Shown: positions 43,033-54,138 of the stretch, in pieces | Layout: each line of letters starts with the position of its first letter | Position numbering within the stretch: position 1 is the stretch's first letter | Source of the DNA: Leptobrachium leishanense | Taxonomy: Eukaryota; Chordata; Amphibia; Anura; Megophryidae | Length of the DNA stretch: 64,000 bases | Assembly (NCBI GenBank): GCA_009667805.1 | Contig: CM019071.1 | Location: forward strand, 51,350,101 to 51,414,100 | Direction: 5' to 3' | The notes under the pieces: generated by a model | Told to the model about the DNA's origin: nothing | Database searches by the model: none | The model's input: the letters and a program-made list of their open reading frames with translations, nothing else | Made by a program: the position numbers and the translations under genes

Positions 43033-46000
43033 GTGGGTTTGGATTTTTGGCCTTACAGAATTGTAGCTAAAATGATGGTGGGATTTAACAAAGACTGGAA
43101 CAGCCATCTTTGACTAAAAGCTTTAAAACAAAAAAATAAAAATTGTACTAGCACCATGTATTTTTAATGAATTAACGATACAAAAAGAAAATTGAGGATT
43201 TGAAAGCCACGTCTCTTCTTGAGCAAAGTGTCCCACATCTCCATGTCCCACATGGAAATATTTATTGTAGTGCAGACATTTTTAAAATACTTTGTGACAA
43301 AAAAATTAATGAAACATATATTAAATAAAAGATTATATAAAGATCGATTCCTAATAATATCAAAACTTTAAGTGTAAATATATTTATTTTATGGTATCTT
43401 TGATTTTTTTTAAGTATTAAAAGTTAATTTATTTGTGTAAAAGACAACACACTTAACTAGTTTTAAATAAAATTAAGTAATGGATAAACTAATACATGAA
43501 AAATTCAAATTTGAGCAAATTTGTGTTATTTAAATCTTTGAAATTAAGAACAACAATTTGTGTGCAAACTGTATATTTTACCCTATATTTAATTGTTAAC
43601 ATCACAACCCATGTTTCAAGTAAATGTTATGATAAGAATAATCTCAACAAAAAGTAATGGTAGTAAAGGGGTTAATCACTAAGAATTTGTAACATTTAAT
43701 ATACTAGAGTGATTAATCATTTCAATGCAACATGTCCTCATAATTGAGACATGGGAAACATTGATAATGTGCAAATATTGGGCAAATAATAATTCTGCAC
43801 ACAGATTGTCAAAACAAAAGAACAGTCTAAGTTAAATGATAATAAATAATAAGTTTGCACATTTTTAATTGATCACTTTATTGTTTATCCTTTCCAGAAA
43901 TACTGCATTAGTACCCGCATACTAACAACAGATTAATAATAGTGTTGTTATGATTCACACCTATAAAAAAACAGTTTATTTAACTTATAAATTAAATCCA
44001 GTTTGCCCTTGGAGTGATTTAGAAGGGGGAAGATGTCGACACATTTCAAATTCTTTCCTACTGTGCTTTGTCTCCGAATCACACAGATATATAAAGGGTG
44101 AAATCCCACACAAGGTTACAATTGAACCAAAAATTGGAAATTGGAAAAAGTCAAAGCAGACTTAATGGAGCAAAATATTTTTTTTTAATTAAGATAATAT
44201 GGAAACTGTATAGAAAAACCAACATAGTCAACTTAATGCTCATTCATTGCAGCTAATGCACAGTGAAGTGTCCCTGTATGTAGTAATCATCCAAGTATCA
44301 TAACACATCTGCCTTTGCCTCCTAGTCATATAGGTAGGTTTTATAGCTTAGACTTTATCAATTTATTTCTGGTTATAAAATAATTAAACATGTGTTATTT
44401 TACAATGCAGTACAAGGCAAGAGACACCTCTAAACCCTAAATAATACAAACAGCAAAAAATAGAAATGCACTTCTGCAAACTCATAAGGTATCAAACCAT
44501 CAGGATACAGACGAAGAATTCTCCAGTGAGGACAATAAGATAGTTTACTCATACAGCAGCTATGGAAGAAAACGGAGGCAGAGATCATTGTGTAGTATAT
44601 TAAAGGGACACTACCACTTACATAAACTGTAACTAGATTACTTGTGCATTACAAACAAACACATTATAAAATACATTATAAAACACTTGCTGCTGTTTTT
44701 TTTACTTTGTTTGAAGTAGTTACATGTAAAAAGGGAAAATAAAGTTAGGGTTCTTATCTTTTGTTTCCATTTTGTGGATTTTTCCCATGATGCAACATTT
44801 ACCAAAACCTTAAAGTGAGTTTTACTTTACAGCTGTGTTTTAGCATCTACAGTACTTAGCAGCCACCTCATTGACTGGAGTAGGGAATGTTTTGATAAGG
44901 CTGCAGAGGGTCTCTTGTTCTCCAGGCTACCTGAGATAAAAGATGACAGCTGAATGAGAAAGGCTTCTAATCTACCCCCTGGTGATGTCCTTTGCATACA
45001 TCCCACACAATACAACAATGTGAGTCGGAGAGTGACCCATAGACTCCATTCTATGGTCAAAACCACACAGTGAGGAGCAAGTGATGGAAAGATACTGTCT
45101 TGGGGGGGCAGTTTACATCACAAAATATCACACAATGGATGCACCCAGTGACACATACAGAGGAAAATATTTTCTTAACTAAACATACAATAGAAAAACA
45201 AAACACATGTAAGATATCAGCGACATCAAATAAACACAATAAGGACATTGCATTTTTTGGTGGTAGTGGAACTTTAATACATAAAGAAATTAATATAAAA
45301 CCAAAACCAAAACCCACAAGTAAGATGCACTTAAATATTGCGCAATAAGAGTGTTTGCCACAGTGGTTCAGACGTCTTGATAAATATGAGTCCCCCTGTC
45401 GCCTGTCATCTATGTAGAAGAAGGCTGCGGGATGAATTGCTGGTCTTTGGGTCCAGGGATGAACGTTGCCACCAATAAATTAAAATACAATTGTATGAAA
45501 TCATGTGCACAGCACAAAATTTCGTTTTGAACTAATGGATTAGTCCTAAAATGCAATTTATTTAGCTGCTAAAGAAATTCGTTTTCAGTTCTTTAGTATG
45601 AAAACTAATTTCATTCATCCGAAAACCAGTGGATACAATTACTATTGTAGTGGCTCCTCAGAGGGCTGAGATCGCTGCTTGTTACAGTATCACTCACTCT
45701 CAGCACAATGTGCCAGGCAAAGCTGTTACAGTAACTGACTGCTGCTCATCACAGCGCTCAGAGTTTCAGTAAAACTAGTAAATAATATTTTTATATATAA
45801 GAGGTTAGAACAATATTATTTCCTTATTTTACTGAAACTCTGAGCGCTGTTACAGTCAGTTACTGTAACAGCTGAGCCTGATACATTGTACTGAGAGATA
45901 ATATAACAAGCAGCCGATCTCAGCGCTCACAGTCACTGGTTTTAAAGGGCTAAAAAAAAGGCTCCTCTCTGTATAATGTATAGAACATCCTCCTGCATTA

Positions 46001-48009
46001 ATGAATACCCCTCTCTGTATAATGTTGATAACATCCTCCTGCATTAATTAATACCCCTCTCTGTATAATGTATACAACATCCACCTGCATTAATTAATTC
46101 CCCTCTCTGTATAGAACATCCTACTGCATTGGCATGTGGAGGGTGCAGAACTTCGGAATGCAATGCTTATCCAGCACAGGAGAGGGAACTTTTATTTAAA
46201 CTTTGTATCTCTGCGGGGGACACACAGGAATATAAAAGCAGGGGAGAGGGAAAATATTAACGTAAATTGGTCTGAAAGCTCAGAGAAGAGATGACTGGTG
46301 CAAATTGATTTTTATAATAAAATAAAGCACTTTAAATCTAGGGAAAACATTCAAATAAATCACACTGAAGGCTCATAATGACAGAGTAACTGTGAGAGCT
46401 GGATACTAAATGTATCAGATGTAAAAAAAACTTTATAACAAGCAGCACTGGGAGAGGAGAGGGACTTTATATAAAACGTGTATTATAGATGAGGAAAGGG
46501 GGATAGTGCTCCTGGATAATATAAAATGTATCAGACCTAAGCCCCTATTATGCAGAGCGGGAGGGGAGATAACACACGTTTTATAAAGTCCTTCTCTTCT
46601 CCCAGCGCTGCTTGTTATAAAGGGGTTTTTACTATCCAGCCCTCCTCTGTCATTAGCTTTCAGTGTGATTTATTTGAATGTTTTCCTTCTCCAGCTGCTT
46701 TTATCATCTTGTCTGCCTCATAGACATGCAAGGGTTAAGTAAAGGTTTCCTCTCCTGTGCTGGCTGGCTGTGCTGCGAGTGTATATTCTGGAGCTCTATC
46801 ACTGTCAGATTTTCGGGTAGGGGTCGGGAAGGATTACGCATACAAACCTTTTCTGTAGCTTTGCGATGTTGCGCTTCATTACTGGTCTTCACTCAATGTA
46901 ATTTCACAAAAAGGACTGAAACTAAAATGTAGGGCATTTTATTTTAGTTTCTTTCGTTTTTTGTACTGAGCAGTTTCGTATCTCTTGAGTCATACGAAAA
47001 CTAAATTATCCCAAAATTCGGACTAAATAGTTTTAGTACTAAAACGAATGCACATGTCTAGTATGAATCAATGTACACATTTCCTCTCATGTGACTTTGT
47101 CAGAAGCTGTTTTTTGGTGAATAAGATAATCATTTCACATGTTTCAGTTTTCAGATAAATCAAGATTTGTCCAAATTTTGGGCGATTCATTAATTTGTCC
47201 CAAATAACAAACAACCAAAGGTAACCTCAACAAATGAACTGAAAGTGTCACCCGAAGGGATTTTAATATTTGTGATTGATGCCAGCTGTGAGTTCAATGT
47301 GGGAAGAATTTGAGGGCACATCACTTTAAATTAAAACCAGAGCTGGTGGGCCACCTGACCTCCTTTGATGTAGTCACCTTTGGGTGGGAATGCAAGTCTA
47401 CTTGTCTTTGCTGGCCACGGGTTTCTGGAGCAGGTTGGGTTCATGCTAGATCACCCACTTACCTAATAATGTCTCCTCAGCCACTGCCAACATTCCCGCA
47501 CATTGGCCAGGCAACAAGTCTGCTGTCTCCGATGCCAATGGACCAGCGGCTCTTACAGCTTTTTGTCATATAGTTACTTTTTCATATCACGGGGAAACTA
47601 AACACTGCAATGTAACATCCTCATTATTCCAAATGAGTAATGGTGGCTCTTAATATCTCTGCAAACGAGTATTTACACACAAAAACAACCATGGAAGGGA
47701 CAGTGAGAACAAGGAATGGACCTGATGGACATACAATAAGAAAGGGTTGCTATTAAGCACAACATCAAGAATGGATTGAAAGAGAAATAGACCTTCTAAA
47801 ATGTAGATAACAGGAACATTAGAAGGAGACAGAGGAGGAGCAAGGGAGGAACAAAAAATGCAAAAAGAAGACTACTTACACCCCATAAAAAGGGAATTAC
47901 ATGGAAAATAATGTCTTCTTCCTCAATTAGATAAAAAGGGGCGACTATCGATATCTTACCTTTTGCATGAAGCACTTATCTTTTCACCTCTTCATTCTAA
48001 TCCCTGCAG
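43033..48009 (+). other. Intron 1 of copy B
   Basis: Alignable with intron 1 of copy A. It gains about 0.9 kb at 44,331-45,210, between CTAGTCATATAG and GACATCAAATAAACAC, in which I recognise nothing, and the hAT element at 45,501-47,060. 47,600-47,950 shows no recognisable feature. Confidence 0.4.
45501..47060. mobile_element. Palindromic hAT-type element, block B copy
   Basis: The right end TGCACATGTCTA is intact; the left end has lost three bases (TCATGTGCACAGC). The flanks GTATGAAA and GTATGAAT agree at 7 of 8 positions. Block A has the single site GTATGAAT at 14,596. It contains the CAGCGCTCAGAG hairpin, the CTCTCTGTATAATG repeats and the complete right half (46,260-47,060) that the nested copy lacks. 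Confidence 0.88.
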
Positions 48010-48043
48010 CCTTAAAAAAAAGAAAGGAACATTTTCTGCAACG
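48010..48043 (+). pseudogene. Exon 2 of copy B with a 1-base insertion
   Basis: The acceptor TCTAATCCCTGCAG and the donor AACG|GTAATT align with copy A, but the exon is 34 bp because a run of A is one base longer. If included it shifts the frame and loses the Cys. Skipping it would restore the join from exon 1 to exon 3, since both are in phase 1. Confidence 0.45.
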
Positions 48044-48633
48044 GTAATTACTGTGATTGGCAGCCAAACAATAAATAAGTTTATGAGTGCTTTTTTTCAA
48101 AAGGGAGCACACCCATTATGCAAGACACACACTGTACGCTGAGAAAGAGCAGCCAGGAAGGGAGGGGGTATAAATAAAAATATTAACCGCCTCCAGACCC
48201 CCTTTGCACCCATCGTCTTACATTTTAACCCAATAGAATGTATGTTAACCTCAAATCCATAATCAGGATCCTTATTCAAGCCGTAAATGTCAACTGAACA
48301 GTCGGAGTCAATACTTGAGTGAGTACTCAGCCAATCTAGTGGCTCTGAATTGAGAGCCATTGTGTAGAAAGGAGTCCTGAATGAGTTCTGTTTCAGTGAG
48401 TCAATTCATGAATCCCCTGCTGAATCAGCCCTCCGAAGGGGAGAGTGCCCAGGAAACACAGGTCATTGTGACCACTCATTTACATTGAGTAGACACAGAG
48501 CCTAGTGTATCTGTCCAGCAGCTTACTAAGCAGAGGTGGGGGCGCCCCAGGTGACAAGCTGAGAGGGAGGTGTTCATGGCCGGGTGGCTCAGCAAAGTCA
48601 GCTCCGATCCAAGCAGGCAGTTATTCACACCCA

Positions 48634-49194
48634 TACAGATAAAATGGCGTCATGACTGTACTCACCAGAGCGGCTGCAACAGCCAGGAGTAACAGCCCAG
48701 TTCATTTATAAAACATATCAAGAGAAAAAAGATGTCATTTGCGCTCGTTTCTATATATTTCCATGTACAACAAAACACTATCAGGAGGTTTTAGTTTGTT
48801 TTAATGGCCATTGAAACATAAGCTCGCTTGCCCCGACAAGGCACCTCTTTGTACAGCGAGTCCTAACCAATGTACCAAAAGCCACTCTTCTGAGCAACTG
48901 CATGCCCCTCCTGCTGCTTATCAGCTAAGGAGAGGCAGACAAAATGGTGGGTTTATTTATACACGCATCAAACACTTCCCATTTGGGATGAAAACAAAAA
49001 CATAAAAAAAGGAACAGCTGCAAAAATAACTGGTGTTACAGCATAATATACATACATACAGAAAAAACGGCGTCGCGCCTATACTCACCAGAGCGGCTGC
49101 AACAGCCAGGAGTAACAGCCCAGTTCATGTATAAAACATAACAAGAGAAAAAAGATGTCATCTGCGCTCGTTTCTATGTATTTCCATGTACAAC
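48634..49194 (+). repeat. Pair of about 140-bp direct repeats, 420 bp apart
   Basis: 48,634-48,772 and 49,055-49,194 share CATACAGA, GGCGTC, ACTCACCAGAGCGGCTGCAA, CAGCCAGGAGTAACAGCCCA and TTTCCATGTACAACA with few differences. They could be the ends of one element or two insertions of the same repeat. The left copy lies at the same distance from flanking DNA on neither side, so I cannot call LTRs. Confidence 0.75.
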
Positions 49195-49566
49195 ATTCAC
49201 AACGCCTACTCGAGTGCTTGCTCGAACGTGGCATGAGCAGCCAAGATGTGACAACGTCATCCCCGCTCCACCTCTGGATTGTCTGCCATTGCCTCTTGCT
49301 CATCCTGAGTGAGTCCCTCCCTCCAGACTCCTGCTCACACTGGCATGCGCCATCACGCGGCGCTCAGCTTGTTGGGAGTCGAGGAAAGGCAGGGCTAGGC
49401 TATTACAGCCATTTTGCACTGGCGGAAGCCTGGCCAGAATGAACCAACACGCTAACAACACTGGTGAGTGAAGCACGATCTGATTCTGCTCTGTCTCCCC
49501 CACAAAAATTTATTTACTACTGCTTGTGAATGGTGGGGAGGAGAAGTAATATGAGTCAGAGAGAGT

Positions 49567-50209
49567 GTAATACAAAAAAAATGGACTGTGCTGCACACGT
49601 TAAATATATATTCAACAGCTGGGTGCTATTCAGAATACAGCCACCCCTTATGACTGGAACATAAATAACCAAAAACAAATCTAAATGCACACCAATAAAT
49701 ATAAATACATTTTATTAATGCCAAGATACCAGTTACACAACATATAATGGATATCAGAGTGTAAACGATATGTCAATAGATTAGTGAATCAAGGTATACT
49801 GCCACAAACAGTCCACAAAGGAATCAAAAAAGTAACAAAAACAAAAGAAGAGAGAAGTCTCGGTATGTGCGTCTCTCCAATGGGGCTCTCTGTGTCTTAA
49901 TTATTTTGCTTAAATCCTTTGTCCATATTCAGTTTTATTTGGGATACAGGTGGTGCCTTTTTTGATTTCATTTTTTGGTGAGCTGCTACAACATTTGTAA
50001 ACTTTGTTATTGAGTTTAAGTCTTCTCTCTTCATTTGTTTTTGTTACTTTTATTGATTCCTTTGTGGACTGTTTGTGGCAGTATACCTTGATTCACTAAT
50101 CTATTGGCATATCGTTTACACTCTGATATCCATTATATGTCGTTTAACTGGTATCTTGGCATTAATACAATTTATTTATATTTATTGGTCTGCATTTAGT
50201 TTTGTTTTT
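49567..50209. mobile_element. Foldback element with 190-bp inverted arms and a 13-bp target duplication
   Basis: Arm 1 (about 49,670-49,860) and arm 2 (about 50,020-50,210) are reverse complements over roughly 190 bp with few mismatches; for example TAATGCCAAGATACCAGTTA pairs with TAACTGGTATCTTGGCATTA. The direct repeat AGTCAGAGAGAGT occurs at 49,554-49,566 and 50,210-50,222. A 13-bp duplication points to retroposition rather than a DNA transposon. No coding capacity. Confidence 0.8.
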
Positions 50210-51263
50210 AGTCAGAGAGAGTCTGCAATGTTGTGAGGGTGTAGTGAACAATCAGTGCAGTGGGGTGCAGTCAGGGAATGCAGGGTGCGAGGTGGGGTTT
50301 GGGGTGCAATGAGTGTAGTGGGGAAGCAGGCAGGGTGCAGTCAGTGGCACAGTGAGCCAAGTATCATCCGCTTGGTTCTCACAGATTGCCTGATATCTGG
50401 GTGAGGTTCCCGTACAAAGAGTCTCACCCAGATATCGAGCAATCCGTGTGAACCATGCGGTGATACTGAGCTCACTGTGTCACTGACTGCACCCTGCCTG
50501 ATCTCCCACTACAATTATTGCATCCCAAATCCCAGCTCACTCTGCATTCATGGACTGCACCTCACTGCTCTGATTGGGGGGGGGGTGCAAAAGGGAATGT
50601 CTGCCCTGCGTGCCAAATATCCTAGTTTAAGGAGGGGTGTCCAGGGAGCATGGGTGGTTAGGATAAAAATCTACTTGCAGTAAAATAAAAATGAATACCA
50701 GACAAAAGGTTGTTAAAAAGTAATGGATATGATGAAAAAAGACAATCACGTGAAGATATGGAAACTGGAGAAAGAAAACCAGATATAATAAGAGCCCTGG
50801 TGAGTATAAGTAGTAGGTTGATGAATCTGAAGGTAGACAAGGAGGTCATAGACTGGCAGCGTTGTAGGCAAAGTTGTGGTACAGGCAGTGGGGTCAGAGG
50901 CTGGTGGCATTCTAGCAAAGTTGAGGCACAGGCAATGGGTTTGGTACAGGTTAGTCAAGACTTATTTATCAGGCTGGTCACAGGGCTCTGGAGTAGATCT
51001 AGATACGTCCTTACTCTGTAAGGACTAGGAGTTTAATGACAGAGCACTGGCTGGATGTGGGTGTGCTCCTTTTATGAGGACCAGCCAGGGCTAATTAGAT
51101 GTTGCAGGAGGCCTGAAGGAACTGAGGGAACAAGGCAGAGTAACTTATACATATAGTTGATACCAGGGCTGTATTCAGGCCGTAGCTTTACTAGATTTGA
51201 CCTTCTTATTGCGGCGTCACCGTGGAACTGTACACCTAGATACGCCTCTGTGTCTGTCTAATG

Positions 51264-51399
51264 CAGGGATCTCAAACTCTAGCCCTAAAGATGTTTCCCG
51301 AGAAAAAACTCCAATGATTCTCTGGTAATCTATTCCATCCAAAGAATGTTGGGAGTTGTAGGCCATCGGGTGGGGGGAGGGGCAGAGCATAAGACCCTG
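51264..51399. mobile_element. hAT-type MITE, block B counterpart of 17,030
   Basis: CAGGGATCTCAAACTCTAGCC on the left and AAGACCCTG on the right, flanked by GTCTAATG and CTCTAATA as in block A. Same insertion inherited by both blocks. Confidence 0.6.
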
Positions 51400-52689
51400 C
51401 TCTAATATCTTCCTTTTGTTGAGTTTTGGTGGCTGAATCTGATTGCGTGAAAGGTGAGAAGCAGAAATCGGGACGTAAAGAGAGGTAAAGCTTTGGTAAC
51501 AGCTGTAGGAAGAAAAGGAGGGAGCAAAGTATAATTAATGAGTTAATCATGTTTATAAAGGAAAAAGACACGGTGCATGTAGTATCCTTGTGTGCTCCTT
51601 TAACCTGGTTTTACCCAGTCATCAACAGGCGCTGCTCCTCCATTATCTATCTTAATTATTGTCAAATATTTTTAACTGAAAAAGAAGAACTATAATTATA
51701 AACGAGGGAAGGACAAAACAGGTGCGTACACAGCAAATTACACAGCAAATTACACAGCAAATTACACAGCAAATTACTCTATTCGCGCATTCTGGGCAGT
51801 GCATGTCCGCTATAATATATTGGGTTGAAGACTTCCTGAACATCCAGACTTAAAGGGATATTCTATTGAAAATAAGAGTGCCTTTTTTTCCCCCTTAAAT
51901 ATTTGGAAAGATCCTGCCGACAGCCCCTGCACAATTATATTTTTATTTCAATTTTTTACACACATACACACATAAGGGGTTATTCCGAAAGAGCCGATCT
52001 GGCCCTGAAATGTAACCTAGCACTGAAATTCAGCATACGGTGCCATTTCCTGGCCATTCGGCTACTCAGAAATAGGGATGAGCCGAACACTCTCCGAGTT
52101 CGGTTTGAGCCCGAACCAGAACTTCCCATTTGTTCGGGACCGAACCCGAACCCCCATGCAAGTCAATGGGGCTGAAAATTCGGTTTTTTAGAGTGCCCTC
52201 CAAGAGGGCATATATGCTAGATATTTGCCATAAAAGGTGTATGGGGGTCCGGGTAGTGCCCTGGGGGACAGGAAACAAGGACACAAAGTTAAAAAAAAAA
52301 AGTTTTTAAAGGGACAGTGAGTTTTCCATGAAATAAGGGTTAAAAATAAAAACCAAAAATTCCTTCAAATATTGTGCCTAGGAGGTTCCCATAACCTGCC
52401 CGTGAAGTGGCGGATTTCTAGGATGTATAGAAACACTTAAAAAAAAAAATGACGTTTCATATGACGGTAAATGCTTTTCCTTTAATCTATCCATAAACAA
52501 CTGCTTGGGGCGGCAGCCTGTATGAAAAGACATTTTAGGAAGCGCAGAAAAAGTTTAGTGTTTTTTTTGGCTAAATTATTGAGAAACTTATGCAGGCTTT
52601 GGATGAAAGTAACAATAGGTGCTTTAAAATTGGGCTTTTAGCATCGGCAACAGTGCCGTCACACCGTAACCCCTCTGAGGATATGAATC

Positions 52690-54090
52690 TGGTACAGGCG
52701 TCAGTGGTAGTGCACCCAGATATTGTGCCTTTAGTGCCAGACATGCAAGTACTATCATACAGTAACCCCTCTGTGGTATTGTGGAAGAGTGCAGGGGTGG
52801 ACCATGCGGTCCTATATTAAAAAGATATGAATCTGGGAATGGGCGTCAGTGCACCCAGATATTCTGCCTTTGGTGCAAGACTGCCAGGCCAGCAAGTATC
52901 ATCATACAGTAACCCCTCTGTGGTATGGTGGAAGAGTGCAGGGGTGGACCATGTGGTCCTATATTGAAAAGTTTTTGATCTGGTAATGGGTGTCAGTGCA
53001 CCCAAATATTGTGCCTTTAATGCCAGGCCATCAAGTATCATCATACAATAACCCCTCTGTGGTATGGTGGAAGAGTGCAGGGGTGGACCATGTGGTCCTA
53101 TATTGAAAAGTGTTTTTTTTATCTGTTAAAGGGCGTCAGTGCACTCAGATATTGTGCCTTTAATGCCAGGCCAGCAAGTATCAGCATACAGTAACCCCTC
53201 TGTAGTATTGTGGAAGAGTGCAGGGGTGGACCATGTGGTCCTATATTGATAAGATTTTGATCTGGTAATGGGCGTCAGTGTACTCAGATATTGTGCCTTT
53301 GGTGCAAGACTGCCAGGCCAGCAAGTATCATCATACAGTAAGGCTGGGGTCAGACGAACGCAGTGTTAACGTCCGTGTTGCTCGCACATAAGTACGTCCG
53401 TATTAGCATACAATTGTGTTAAATGGAGCCCCACACACGAAGTACGTCCACATAGAAGTGCGGGGGCTGACGGACGCTGCAAACGGACGCAGGTTAGGCA
53501 AGAACGTAATACTGCTAGAACGGACGTGCAGAGTGCGCCACGTCCACAACGTCCGCATAGCTTTGTGTGTGAGTGATGCAACAAGGTCAGACGGACTGCA
53601 TTTATACGTCCAGCATTTTTGACGGACAGAATTTTCTTTCATTGTAATTTATTTTCCATGCTACATCAGTCAAAAAATACGTCAGTGAAAAAAACCGACT
53701 GTGTGGCCACTACCTTGTCGTCAGTCAGTAAGTACGTCCGTACTGCACGGACACACAGTCCGTAGAAAATGCACTCATCTGACCCTAGCCTAACCTCTCT
53801 GTGGTATTGTTGAAGAGTGCAGGGGTGGACCATGTGGTCCTATATTGAAAAGTGTTTTTTTATCTGTTAATGGGCGTCAGTGCTCCCAGATATTGTGCCT
53901 TTAATGCCAGGCCAGCAAGTATCATCATACAGTAACCCCTCTGTGGTATTGTGGAAGAGTGCAGGGTTGGACCCTGCGGTTCAAAAAATTAAAATGATAA
54001 AAATCTGGCACAGGCGTCAGTGCAGCCAAATATTGTGCCTTTCATGCCAGGAAGTGCCTTCACACCGTAACCCTATTGTGGTATTGTGGA
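52690..54090 (-). repeat. 143-bp tandem repeat in the 3' part of hAT copy 2
   Basis: GGCGTCAGTGCACCCAGATA, CAGTAACCCCTCTGTGGTAT and GTGCAGGGGTGGACCATG recur about every 139-147 bp (for example GTCAG at 52,845, 52,992, 53,135 and 53,274). About seven units, split by the element at 53,342-53,790. Copy 1 has only about two such units. Confidence 0.9.
53342..53790. mobile_element. PIF/Harbinger-like MITE, 449 bp, TSD TAA, nested in hAT copy 2
   Basis: Ends GGCTGGGGTCAGACGAACGC and CATCTGACCCTAGCC are inverted. TAA flanks both sides (53,339-53,341; 53,791-53,793), and neighbouring repeat units read CAGTAACCCCTCTG, giving the empty site. The interior repeats GTACGTCCGT words in both orientations. 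A lone similar end (GGCTGGCATCAGACGAGC) occurs at about 40,402. Confidence 0.88.
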
Positions 54091-54138
54091 AGAGTTCAGG
54101 CTGGAGGTTTTGTGAATGCAGAAGAGGACATCCCCTAT

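Larger units (their letters stand above)
48515..51240. other. Insertion-rich stretch specific to block B
   Basis: Block A reads directly from CAAGTGTGTCTGTCTAATG, while block B breaks after GTGTATCTGTCC and resumes at TGTGTCTGTCTAATG near 51,248. The extra 2.7 kb holds a direct repeat, a foldback retroposon and otherwise unassigned DNA. Short open frames here have no recognisable domains. Confidence 0.5.
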
